Assembly (NCBI GenBank): GCA_030045295.1
Contig: JASIGD010000208.1
Coordinates: 1 to 7,230, forward strand
Origin: Streptosporangiaceae bacterium
GTDB taxonomy: Bacteria; Actinomycetota; Actinomycetes; Streptosporangiales; Streptosporangiaceae
Length of the DNA stretch: 7,230 nt
Direction of reading: 5' to 3'
Shown here: piece after piece, positions 1 through 5,074 of the stretch
Position numbering within the stretch: position 1 is the first letter of the stretch
Layout of the letters: every line of letters begins with the position of its first letter
Translations under genes and position numbers: made by a program
The notes under the pieces: generated by a model
The model's database searches: none
Seen by the model: only the letters and a program-made list of their open reading frames with translations
What the model was told of the DNA's origin: nothing

Positions 1-919
1 GCGTGTCGGCCAGCTCGGCCAGGTCACGGACCCGGTGCACGCCGTACGCGCCGGCCAGCGCCTCCCAGGCGCCGTCGGCCGCCGCAAGGGCGCCCGAGTG
101 CGCTGACACCAGTGCCCGGCCGGCCCGCGACCCGCCCACGCTGAGCAGCACGACAGGGACGCCGGCGGACAGCGCGCGGCCCAGGACCGACCGCAGCTCG
201 GCCGCGTCCCTGATGGCCTCGAGGACCAGGGCCAGCACCCTGGTGTCGGGCAGGTCCAGCGCGTACCCGGCGTAGTCCGCGGCGGTGGTGACGAGTTCCT
301 GGCCGGACGAGACGGCCAGGCTGAAGCCGAACCCGCGGCGCGTGCGCAGCATCGCGGAGAACACCGACCCCGAGTGGGTGATCAGGGCCACCGGCCCGGG
401 CGGCACCGGATCAGGCTCGACGTACCCCACCGCGCGCAGCCCGCGGGACACGTTCACGAACCCCATGCACCCCGCCCCGCACACGGCCATTCCGGCCTGC
501 GCGGCGGTCGCGGCCAGGCGGTCTCTCAGTCCGGTCGCGCCTGGAGGGTCGAAGGCACTACCGAAAATTACGGCCGAACGGGCCTGGGTGCGTGCGGCCG
601 CGCCAAGCTGCTCCTCCAGCGCGGTATCGGGGACCGCGAGCAGGACCAGGTCGACCGGCTCGGGGACGTCGGCCAGCCGCGGCAGGCAGCGGACGCCGCC
701 GATGTCCTGGTACCGCGGGTTCACCAGGTAGGTGCGCGGCCGTGACGGGCTGCGGGCCGCCTCGGCGATCATCCGCGCGCCGAGGCTGCCCGGCCGCGCG
801 CTGGCCCCGACCAGCGCGACGCTGCGTGCCTCCAGCATCGCGGTCAGCGCGGTGCTGGCGGGGAGGCTGGGCGTTTCCGCGGAAACGCGGACCTCGGCGC
901 CGGCAGGCGGAGTGGTCAC
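1..919 (-). CDS. NDP-forming acyl-CoA synthetase-like protein (CoA-binding and ligase domains), 3' end outside window
   Basis: The first 306 residues are visible; the gene continues past the left edge. Residues 33-150 form a CoA-binding Rossmann domain, with VALVGASARPGSLG at 34-47. Residues 175-306 resemble the succinyl-CoA ligase-like flavodoxin domain of ADP-forming acetyl-CoA synthetases (ITHSGSV at 180-186). SAHSGAL at 272-278 fits the catalytic phospho-histidine loop, with H274 as the candidate. Family members interconvert an acyl-CoA and an acid plus nucleotide triphosphate in the cytoplasm; full-length ones usually add an ATP-grasp domain, which would lie outside. The GTG start at 919-917 was chosen because it overlaps the TGA of the upstream oxidoreductase as GTGA. 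No good Shine-Dalgarno sequence lies before it, so translational coupling is likely. An ATG at codon 28 (838) is the alternative, but it also lacks a ribosome site. The related Pat-type protein acetyltransferases share these domains, so the exact activity is open. Confidence 0.85.
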   Translation of the reverse strand, partial: MTTPPAGAEVRVSAETPSLPASTALTAMLEARSVALVGASARPGSLGARMIAEAARSPSRPRTYLVNPRYQDIGGVRCLPRLADVPEPVDLVLLAVPDTALEEQLGAAARTQARSAVIFGSAFDPPGATGLRDRLAATAAQAGMAVCGAGCMGFVNVSRGLRAVGYVEPDPVPPGPVALITHSGSVFSAMLRTRRGFGFSLAVSSGQELVTTAADYAGYALDLPDTRVLALVLEAIRDAAELRSVLGRALSAGVPVVLLSVGGSRAGRALVSAHSGALAAADGAWEALAGAYGVHRVRDLAELADT

Positions 920-2613
920 GAACGGCGCGAGCGGCGCTTCCCGAGGCGCGGTCCGCTATGCGCCGCGGCGCGCCGGTCGGCGATCGCGGCTCGGGCCGCC
1001 TGCATGCCGGGGATGCCGCACACGCCGCCGCCCGCGTGGGTTGCGGAACTGGCGTAATACAGGCCGGGCACCGGCGTACGGTAGTCCGCGAAGCCGGGCG
1101 CGGGGCGCATGTGGAACAGCTGCTCGAGGGACAGTTCGCCGTGGAAGATGTTGCCGCCGATCAGGCCGTAGTCGTGTTCCATCGCATACGGGCCGACGAT
1201 GTCACGGTGCAGGATCGAGCTCTTGAAGTTCGGCGCCACCTCGTTGTAGCAGTCGATCATGCGGTCGGCGTAGGCCTCGAGTTCTTCGCGGTGCGGCTGC
1301 TCGTTCCAGTCGGCCGGCACCCACTGGGTGAACAGCGACATGATGTGGTACCCGTCCGGGCACAACGTGGTGTCGAACGCGGTCGGGATGACCCCATCGC
1401 TGAACGGCCGGACGGCCGGGCGGCCTTCCCGCGCGTCCTGGAACGCTCGCTCGATGTACTCCATCGACGGGGCCATCTCCACCGAGCCCGTGTGGTGGTC
1501 TTGCAGGGCGGTGCCGGGATCGGCGGTGAAGTCGGGCAGTTCGGCCAGGGCCAGGTTGATCTTGACCACGCCGCTGCGGGTCTTCCAGTGCTCGATGTCC
1601 CGGACGAAGTCGTCGGGCAGGTTCTGCCTGCCGACGTGGTCCAGGAACGCGGTGCGCGGATGCAGCGAGGTGACGACGACTTTGGCCTTGATCTGCTGGC
1701 CGTTATCGAGCACGACGCCTGCGGCGCGGCCGCCGGAGAGCAGGAGTTGCCTGACCGGGGCGTTGGTGCGGATCTCGGCGCCGGCCTCGCGGGCGGCGGC
1801 CGCGATCGCGTCGGCGACCGCGCCCATCCCGCCTTCCTGGAAGCCCCAGTTGCCCAGGTGCCCGTCACCGACGTCGCCGATGGAGTGGTGCGCCATCACG
1901 TAGGCGGTACCCGGCTCGTACGGGCCCGCCCAGGTGCCGATCACGCCGTTGACCGCAAGTGCGCCCTTGACCTGGGGCGATTCGAACCAGTCGTCCAGCA
2001 GGTCGGCGACCGACATGGTCATCAGCCGGGTCACGTCGGCGATCGTGCGCACGTCCAGGTTGCGGTGGCGCCAGGCCAGCCGGAGCGTCTCCTTGAGGTC
2101 GCGGGGCTTACGCGAGCCGAGGTTCGGCGGCACGGTCAAAAGCAGCGGCCCCAGCACGTCGGCCAGGCCCGCCAGCCAGGCGTCCCAGCGCGGCATGGCG
2201 TCGGCGTCCTTCTTCGACCAGCGGGACACCTCGTCGTGGTTTCGTTTGGCGTCGTCGGCGTAGAGCTTGATCGACCCGCCTTCGGGGAAGGCCTGGTAGT
2301 ACGGGCCCATCGGGAAAATCTTGTAGCCGTGCTTGTCCAGTTGCAGGTCGCGCATGATGGTCGGCGGCAGCAGCGACATCACGTAGGACAGGCGGGTGAC
2401 GCGGAACTCCGGGGCGTCCGGCCAGGGAGCCTCGGTGGTCGCGGCGCCGCCGGTCGTCGGTCTCGACTCCAGGACCAGCGTGCGAGCGCCGGAGCGCGCC
2501 AGGTACGCCGCGGCGACCAGGCCGTTGTGCCCGCCTCCCACGATGATCGCGTCGTAGTGCGCGGTCGCGGTTGCTCCCGTCGCGCCTGTTGCCTTTGTTG
2601 CCTTCGTTGCCAT
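916..2613 (-). CDS. FAD-dependent oxidoreductase, phytoene dehydrogenase/PYROXD2-like
   Basis: This 565-residue flavoprotein is complete. After an Ala/Thr/Lys-rich N-terminal tail, residues 21-50 form the dinucleotide-binding fold, with GGGHNG at 26-31 and the ribose-binding acid E49 closing the second strand. THAGGGVCGIPG near residues 525-536 is the C-terminal FAD-contacting segment typical of the phytoene desaturase/PYROXD2 group (COG1233). The protein ends in a basic tail. The family oxidises C-C or C-N bonds with FAD. No carotenoid gene is nearby, so a carotenoid substrate is unlikely; the linked CoA ligase and ABC ATPase fit small-molecule catabolism better (inference). The ATG at 2613 is preferred because GGAGGA (2628-2623) lies 9 bases before it. 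An in-frame ATG at 2646 lies inside the operator palindrome and upstream of the predicted transcription start. This gene is first in a leftward operon and overlaps the next gene by 4 bases. Confidence 0.9.
   Translation of the reverse strand: MATKATKATGATGATATAHYDAIIVGGGHNGLVAAAYLARSGARTLVLESRPTTGGAATTEAPWPDAPEFRVTRLSYVMSLLPPTIMRDLQLDKHGYKIFPMGPYYQAFPEGGSIKLYADDAKRNHDEVSRWSKKDADAMPRWDAWLAGLADVLGPLLLTVPPNLGSRKPRDLKETLRLAWRHRNLDVRTIADVTRLMTMSVADLLDDWFESPQVKGALAVNGVIGTWAGPYEPGTAYVMAHHSIGDVGDGHLGNWGFQEGGMGAVADAIAAAAREAGAEIRTNAPVRQLLLSGGRAAGVVLDNGQQIKAKVVVTSLHPRTAFLDHVGRQNLPDDFVRDIEHWKTRSGVVKINLALAELPDFTADPGTALQDHHTGSVEMAPSMEYIERAFQDAREGRPAVRPFSDGVIPTAFDTTLCPDGYHIMSLFTQWVPADWNEQPHREELEAYADRMIDCYNEVAPNFKSSILHRDIVGPYAMEHDYGLIGGNIFHGELSLEQLFHMRPAPGFADYRTPVPGLYYASSATHAGGGVCGIPGMQAARAAIADRRAAAHSGPRLGKRRSRRS
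2566..2610 (-). repeat. Nine-base tandem codon repeat encoding an Ala-Thr-Lys/Gly tail
   Basis: Codons 2-16 of the FAD oxidoreductase read ATKATKATGATGATA, a degenerate three-codon repeat (GCA ACG AAG, GCA ACA AAG, GCA ACA GGC and so on). It precedes the first beta strand of the Rossmann fold and is probably disordered. Copy-number change in 9-base steps would keep the reading frame. Confidence 0.6.
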
Positions 2614-2622
2614 GGAACCAGG

Positions 2623-2628
2623 TCCTCC
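2623..2628 (-). promoter_or_regulatory. Ribosome binding site of the FAD oxidoreductase
   Basis: On the minus strand GGAGGA is followed by 9 bases and then the ATG at 2613. This strong Shine-Dalgarno match decides the start against the in-frame ATG at 2646. Confidence 0.75.
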
Positions 2629-2636
2629 GAAAGATT

Positions 2637-2652
2637 GACTGAACATTCAGTC
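2637..2652. promoter_or_regulatory. Palindromic operator, probable TetR-family binding site
   Basis: GACTGAA-CA-TTCAGTC is a perfect inverted repeat with 7-base arms and a 2-base centre. It lies in the divergent region between the FAD oxidoreductase and the TetR gene. It overlaps the proposed -35 of the rightward promoter and the -10 and start point of the leftward promoter. Position, size and symmetry fit a TetR-dimer operator. Binding by the neighbouring regulator is inferred from adjacency. Confidence 0.7.
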
Positions 2653-2668
2653 TAGAAGCTGCTACGAT
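2640..2668 (+). promoter_or_regulatory. Predicted rightward promoter for tetR and the ABC ATPase
   Basis: TGAACA (2640-2645) and TACGAT (2663-2668) have a 17-base spacer; each matches consensus at 4 of 6 positions. The -35 lies wholly within the palindrome, which would allow autorepression. The predicted start near 2675 leaves a leader of about 57 bases that includes a short upstream ORF. Confidence 0.42.
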
Positions 2669-2677
2669 TACTCACAA
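2649..2677 (-). promoter_or_regulatory. Predicted leftward promoter for the oxidoreductase-CoA ligase operon
   Basis: On the minus strand TTGTGA (2677-2672) and TAGACT (2654-2649) are separated by 17 bases; each matches the sigma-70/HrdB consensus at 4 of 6 positions. Transcription would start near 2642, inside the palindrome, leaving a leader of about 30 bases that contains the GGAGGA ribosome site. Confidence 0.5.
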
Positions 2678-2705
2678 GGCCGTAAACGAGGGAACGGCCC
2701 CGAGC

Positions 2706-2735
2706 ATGAGACTGGAAACGAGGTTCGGGACATGA
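2706..2735 (+). CDS. Possible 9-codon leader peptide overlapping the tetR start
   Basis: An ATG at 2706 opens a 9-codon frame (MRLETRFGT) whose TGA overlaps the tetR start as ATGA (2732-2735). GAGGGAA (2688-2694) lies 11 bases before it, a fair ribosome site. The tetR gene itself has only a weak GAGG at 2720-2723, inside this small ORF. This arrangement suits translational coupling: ribosomes finishing the leader could restart on tetR. Such a short frame can arise by chance, and no composition or homology test is possible at this length. Confidence 0.35.
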   Translation: MRLETRFGT

Positions 2736-3397
2736 AGGAGCACGCGAACGGCAACGGGCGCGCTTCTCGTGATGCCGCGGAGCAGCGCCGCGAGCAGATG
2801 CTGCGCGCCGCGCTGGAGGTCATCGTCGAGCGGGGCTACGCCGATACCAGGATCGCCGATGTCGCCGAACGCACCGGCACTAGCCCGGCGCTGGTCATCT
2901 ACTACTTCAAGACCCGCGAACAGCTGCTCACCGAGGCGATCAGGTACTCGGAAGACACCTGGTACGCCGAGTTCCTCCGGCGGATGCAGGAAATCCCGAC
3001 CGCAGCCGGTCAGCTGACCGAGCTCATGGCCATGATCTGCCTGCCCGGCAATCCCGAACCGCGCAGCTACTGGCTGCTTTGGCTAGACTTCTGGGCCCAG
3101 TCGCCGCGGAGCGCGGGAGTGGCTGCGGTGCGGCAGAAGTCTGATGAGCAGTGGCGGGAGGCCATCCGCTCGATCGTGCAGGCCGGCCAGGAGGCCGGCG
3201 AGTTCGCACCTGTCGATGTCGATGACTTCACGATCACGCTGGCGGCCCTGCTCGACGGGCTGGCAGTGCAGATCGCGCTCGAGGACCCGCAAGTGCCGCC
3301 GCAGCGCACGTACGACCTGGCGATGCGGTTCGCGGCCGGGCAACTGGGGTTCGACTGGAAGCCCGCACCGAAGCGGGCGCGCAAAAGCGGCAGGTAA
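2732..3397 (+). CDS. TetR-family transcriptional regulator, BetI-like
   Basis: This 221-residue protein has the normal length for the family. Residues 18-65 form the TetR DNA-binding domain: a first helix (EQMLRAALEVIVERGY), then the helix-turn-helix IADVAERTGTSPALVIYYF at 41-59, with the recognition helix around 51-58. The C-terminal ligand-binding and dimer domain resembles the BetI type (TetR_C_6), with an aromatic-rich segment around 113-121. A hydrophilic N-terminal tail and a basic C-terminal tail (KRARKSGR) flank the domains. It is divergent from the FAD oxidoreductase operon and lies 9 bases before the ABC ATPase, with which it is probably co-transcribed. The palindrome at 2637-2652 is its most likely operator, so it probably represses itself and both flanking units until a ligand binds. 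The ligand is unknown; a pathway substrate or acyl-CoA is possible. Confidence 0.92.
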   Translation: MKEHANGNGRASRDAAEQRREQMLRAALEVIVERGYADTRIADVAERTGTSPALVIYYFKTREQLLTEAIRYSEDTWYAEFLRRMQEIPTAAGQLTELMAMICLPGNPEPRSYWLLWLDFWAQSPRSAGVAAVRQKSDEQWREAIRSIVQAGQEAGEFAPVDVDDFTITLAALLDGLAVQIALEDPQVPPQRTYDLAMRFAAGQLGFDWKPAPKRARKSGR

Positions 3398-3402
3398 GGA
3401 GG
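3397..3402 (+). promoter_or_regulatory. Ribosome binding site of the ABC ATPase
   Basis: AGGAGG begins on the last base of the tetR stop codon and lies 4 bases before the GTG at 3407. The spacing is short but the match is full, and it supports the GTG start and coupling to tetR. Confidence 0.7.
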
Positions 3403-3406
3403 CACC

Positions 3407-4531
3407 GTGGCCGGAGGAAGCATCGAACTATCTGGGCTAACCAAGAAGTTCGCTGAGGTTGCCGTCGACAATATCGACCTGGCCGTGCCCAGCGGCGAGT
3501 TCTTCTCGCTGCTCGGCCCGTCGGGCTGCGGCAAGACCACCACCCTGCGGCTGATCGCCGGCTTTGAGCAGCCGACGTCGGGCCGGATCCTGCTTGACGG
3601 GGTCGACGTGTCGAACGTGCCGCCGCACCGGCGCAACGTCAACACGGTGTTCCAGAGCTACGCGCTGTTCCCGTTCCTCACCGTGTGGGACAACGTGGCG
3701 TTCGGGCTGCGGCACCGCAAGCTCACCAAGGGCGAGATCAAGCGCCGGGTGGACGAGGCCCTCGACCTGGTGAAGATGACCTCGTACGCCAAGCGGCGCC
3801 CCGGCCAGTTGTCCGGCGGCCAGCAGCAGCGCGTCGCGCTCGCTCGCGCGCTGGTGCTCAAGCCGGCGGTACTGCTGCTCGACGAGCCGCTCGGCGCGCT
3901 CGACGCCAAGCTCCGCCGCTCGCTCAAGGTCGAGCTGAAGGCGCTTCAGGAACGTGTCGGCATCACCTTCCTCTACGTCACCCACGACCAGGAAGAGGCG
4001 CTGACCATGTCTGACCGGTTGGCCGTGATGAACGCGGGCCGGATCGTGCAGATCGGTTCCCCGCGCCAGGTCTATGAGGAGCCCGCCGACACCTACGTCG
4101 CCGACTTCCTGGGCGCCGCGAACCTGATGGAGATCGACGTCATCAGGGCCGGCCCGCCCGGTGAGATCCGCCTCGGAGACTGGCCGCTGACCACGCAGCG
4201 GTGCGAGGCGGGCAGTTCAGATTTCACCGGCAAGGCGCACGCCGTGATCCGGCCGGAGCGGGTACGGATCGAGACGCACGGGTCGCCAGGTGAGAACCGG
4301 GTACCGGCGATGGTCGAGCGCGTGGTCTTCCTCGGTTCCGGCACTCAGGTGATGCTCCGCCTCGCGCCCGGCGTGCCGCTGCAGGCGCTGATCCAGAACG
4401 ACGGCGACCAGCCCGACCTGGCCCAGGGCGCGCCCGTGCACTGTTACCTGCCGCCGGACGCGCTGCGGGTACTGGCCGGCGCGCGCGGCGAAGTCCCGCT
4501 CGCCGCCGACGAGCCCTTGGTCTCGCGTTAG
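3407..4531 (+). CDS. ABC transporter ATP-binding protein, PotA-like (polyamine/organic solute import family)
   Basis: The 374-residue protein has every nucleotide-binding element: Walker A GPSGCGKT at 37-44 (K43), Q-loop Q83 in VFQSYALFPF, signature LSGGQ at 135-139, Walker B VLLLDE at 155-160 with catalytic E160, D-loop GALD at 163-166 and switch H193 in YVTHDQEEAL. Residues after about 240 form the regulatory TOBE-type domain (IRPERVRI at 281-288; VERVVFLGSGTQVMLRL at 303-319). This architecture belongs to the CUT1/POPT importers; the core most resembles PotA-type subunits for spermidine/putrescine. The ATPase sits on the inner membrane face and drives uptake through two permeases and a binding protein, none of which is in this window. 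It follows tetR by 9 bases, so it shares that promoter. A hairpin just after the stop suggests that the operon ends here, leaving the ATPase without local partners. Substrate is uncertain. Confidence 0.93.
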   Translation: MAGGSIELSGLTKKFAEVAVDNIDLAVPSGEFFSLLGPSGCGKTTTLRLIAGFEQPTSGRILLDGVDVSNVPPHRRNVNTVFQSYALFPFLTVWDNVAFGLRHRKLTKGEIKRRVDEALDLVKMTSYAKRRPGQLSGGQQQRVALARALVLKPAVLLLDEPLGALDAKLRRSLKVELKALQERVGITFLYVTHDQEEALTMSDRLAVMNAGRIVQIGSPRQVYEEPADTYVADFLGAANLMEIDVIRAGPPGEIRLGDWPLTTQRCEAGSSDFTGKAHAVIRPERVRIETHGSPGENRVPAMVERVVFLGSGTQVMLRLAPGVPLQALIQNDGDQPDLAQGAPVHCYLPPDALRVLAGARGEVPLAADEPLVSR

Positions 4532-4534
4532 CTC

Positions 4535-4559
4535 CCGCGGGGACGCCAGGGTCCCGCGG
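4535..4559 (+). terminator. GC-rich hairpin after the ABC ATPase, probable terminator without a U tract
   Basis: CCGCGGGGAC (4535-4544) pairs with GTCCCGCGG (4551-4559) through nine base pairs and one bulged G, with the loop GCCAGG. It starts 3 bases after the TAG of the ABC gene. No T-run follows, as is common in actinobacteria. A second, mutually exclusive hairpin (4556-4578) uses its right arm. Confidence 0.5.
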
Positions 4560-4565
4560 GGACGC

Positions 4566-4571
4566 TAGAGT
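4566..4571 (+). promoter_or_regulatory. -10 element of a leaderless GNAT promoter
   Basis: TAGAGT fits the actinobacterial TANNNT -10 and ends 7 bases before the ATG at 4579, so transcription would start at the start codon. There is no Shine-Dalgarno sequence before this ATG. No convincing -35 is visible; the matching position of the first repeat copy reads CAGGGT. Confidence 0.5.
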
Positions 4572-4578
4572 CCCCCGC

Positions 4579-5010
4579 ATGAGCATCGAGGTACTCCGGG
4601 AAATCACCGACGAGGACGCCCGCGCCATCAACCGGCTGCTGCCTCAGTTGTCGAAATCAGCGCCGCCGCTGGACGCTGCCGAGCTGCGGCGGATCGCGAC
4701 CTGGAACGGCAGCAGCTTTCTGGTGGCACGGGAGGCGGGCGAGATCATCGGCATGCTGACGCTGGTGATGTTCCCGATCCCGACGGGTTTGCGGGTGCGG
4801 ATCGAGGACGTCGTGGTCGATGAGTCCGCGCGCGGCCTGGGCGTCGGGGCGGCGCTGAGCCGCGAGGCCATCCGGCTGGCCAGGGCGGCCGGTGCGCGGA
4901 CCATCGACCTGACGTCGCGGCCTTCGCGGGAGTCGGCCAACCGGCTCTACGAGCGACTGGGTTTCCAGTTGCGGGACACGCGGGTCTACCGGCTGGCTGA
5001 GGATCCGTGA
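4579..5010 (+). CDS. GNAT-family N-acetyltransferase
   Basis: A 143-residue single-domain protein of typical GNAT length. The acetyl-CoA pyrophosphate-binding loop (motif A) follows the strand RIEDVVVDE: RGLGVG at 85-90 matches the Q/R-x-x-G-x-G/A rule and is followed by the helix AALSREAIRLARAAG. The motif B region ANRLYERLGF at 120-129 carries N121 and the Tyr (Y124) often used as general acid. It transfers an acetyl group from acetyl-CoA to an amine; the acceptor, whether small molecule or protein, cannot be predicted. The ATG is set by the leaderless promoter hexamer 7 bases upstream. It lies 47 bases after the ABC ATPase, but the hairpin and its own promoter suggest a separate unit. Confidence 0.9.
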   Translation: MSIEVLREITDEDARAINRLLPQLSKSAPPLDAAELRRIATWNGSSFLVAREAGEIIGMLTLVMFPIPTGLRVRIEDVVVDESARGLGVGAALSREAIRLARAAGARTIDLTSRPSRESANRLYERLGFQLRDTRVYRLAEDP

Positions 5011-5038
5011 GCGCGCCCGGCACGGCGCTGGCCTGGGC

Positions 5039-5068
5039 TTGGACCTGGCTGAAGCGACGGTCTAGCCT
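5039..5068 (+). promoter_or_regulatory. Predicted promoter of the flavoprotein gene, leaderless
   Basis: TTGGAC (5039-5044) and TAGCCT (5063-5068) are separated by 18 bases. The -10 ends 6 bases before the ATG at 5075, so the mRNA probably starts at or next to the start codon. No ribosome site lies in the 64-base gap after the GNAT gene. Confidence 0.55.
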
Positions 5069-5074
5069 TCGATT

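Larger units (their letters stand above)
4533..4578. repeat. 19-base tandem direct repeat, two copies plus an 8-base partial
   Basis: Units at 4533-4551 and 4552-4570 differ at three positions (CCAGGG versus CTAGAG at their ends); a partial third unit, TCCCCCGC, runs to 4578. The array fills the whole gap between the ABC ATPase stop and the GNAT start. Each unit contains GGGAC followed 6 bases later by GTCCC, so it creates two overlapping hairpins. Confidence 0.8.

Noticed and set aside
916..2613. Carotenoid biosynthesis assignment (crtI)
   Set aside because: The fold is shared with phytoene desaturases, but no crtB, crtE or other carotenoid gene is nearby, and the sequence style is closer to the PYROXD2 group.
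2614..2646. Longer oxidoreductase start at ATG 2646
   Set aside because: It lies inside the palindrome and upstream of the predicted leftward transcription start, and it has no ribosome site. ATG 2613 has GGAGGA at ideal spacing.
592..2655. A 687-codon plus-strand open frame
   Set aside because: It is antisense to the FAD oxidoreductase and the CoA ligase start, and its Arg/Ala/Gly/Val-rich product has no recognisable domain. GC-rich codon structure keeps the opposite strand open.
3437..3985. Minus-strand open frame of 182 codons
   Set aside because: It is antisense to the Walker A to Walker B part of the ABC ATPase, whose motifs are all intact.
4579..5010. GNAT as a spermidine acetyltransferase belonging to the PotA operon
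   Set aside because: A hairpin and an apparent separate leaderless promoter lie between the genes, and the sequence shows no feature specific to spermidine acetyltransferases.
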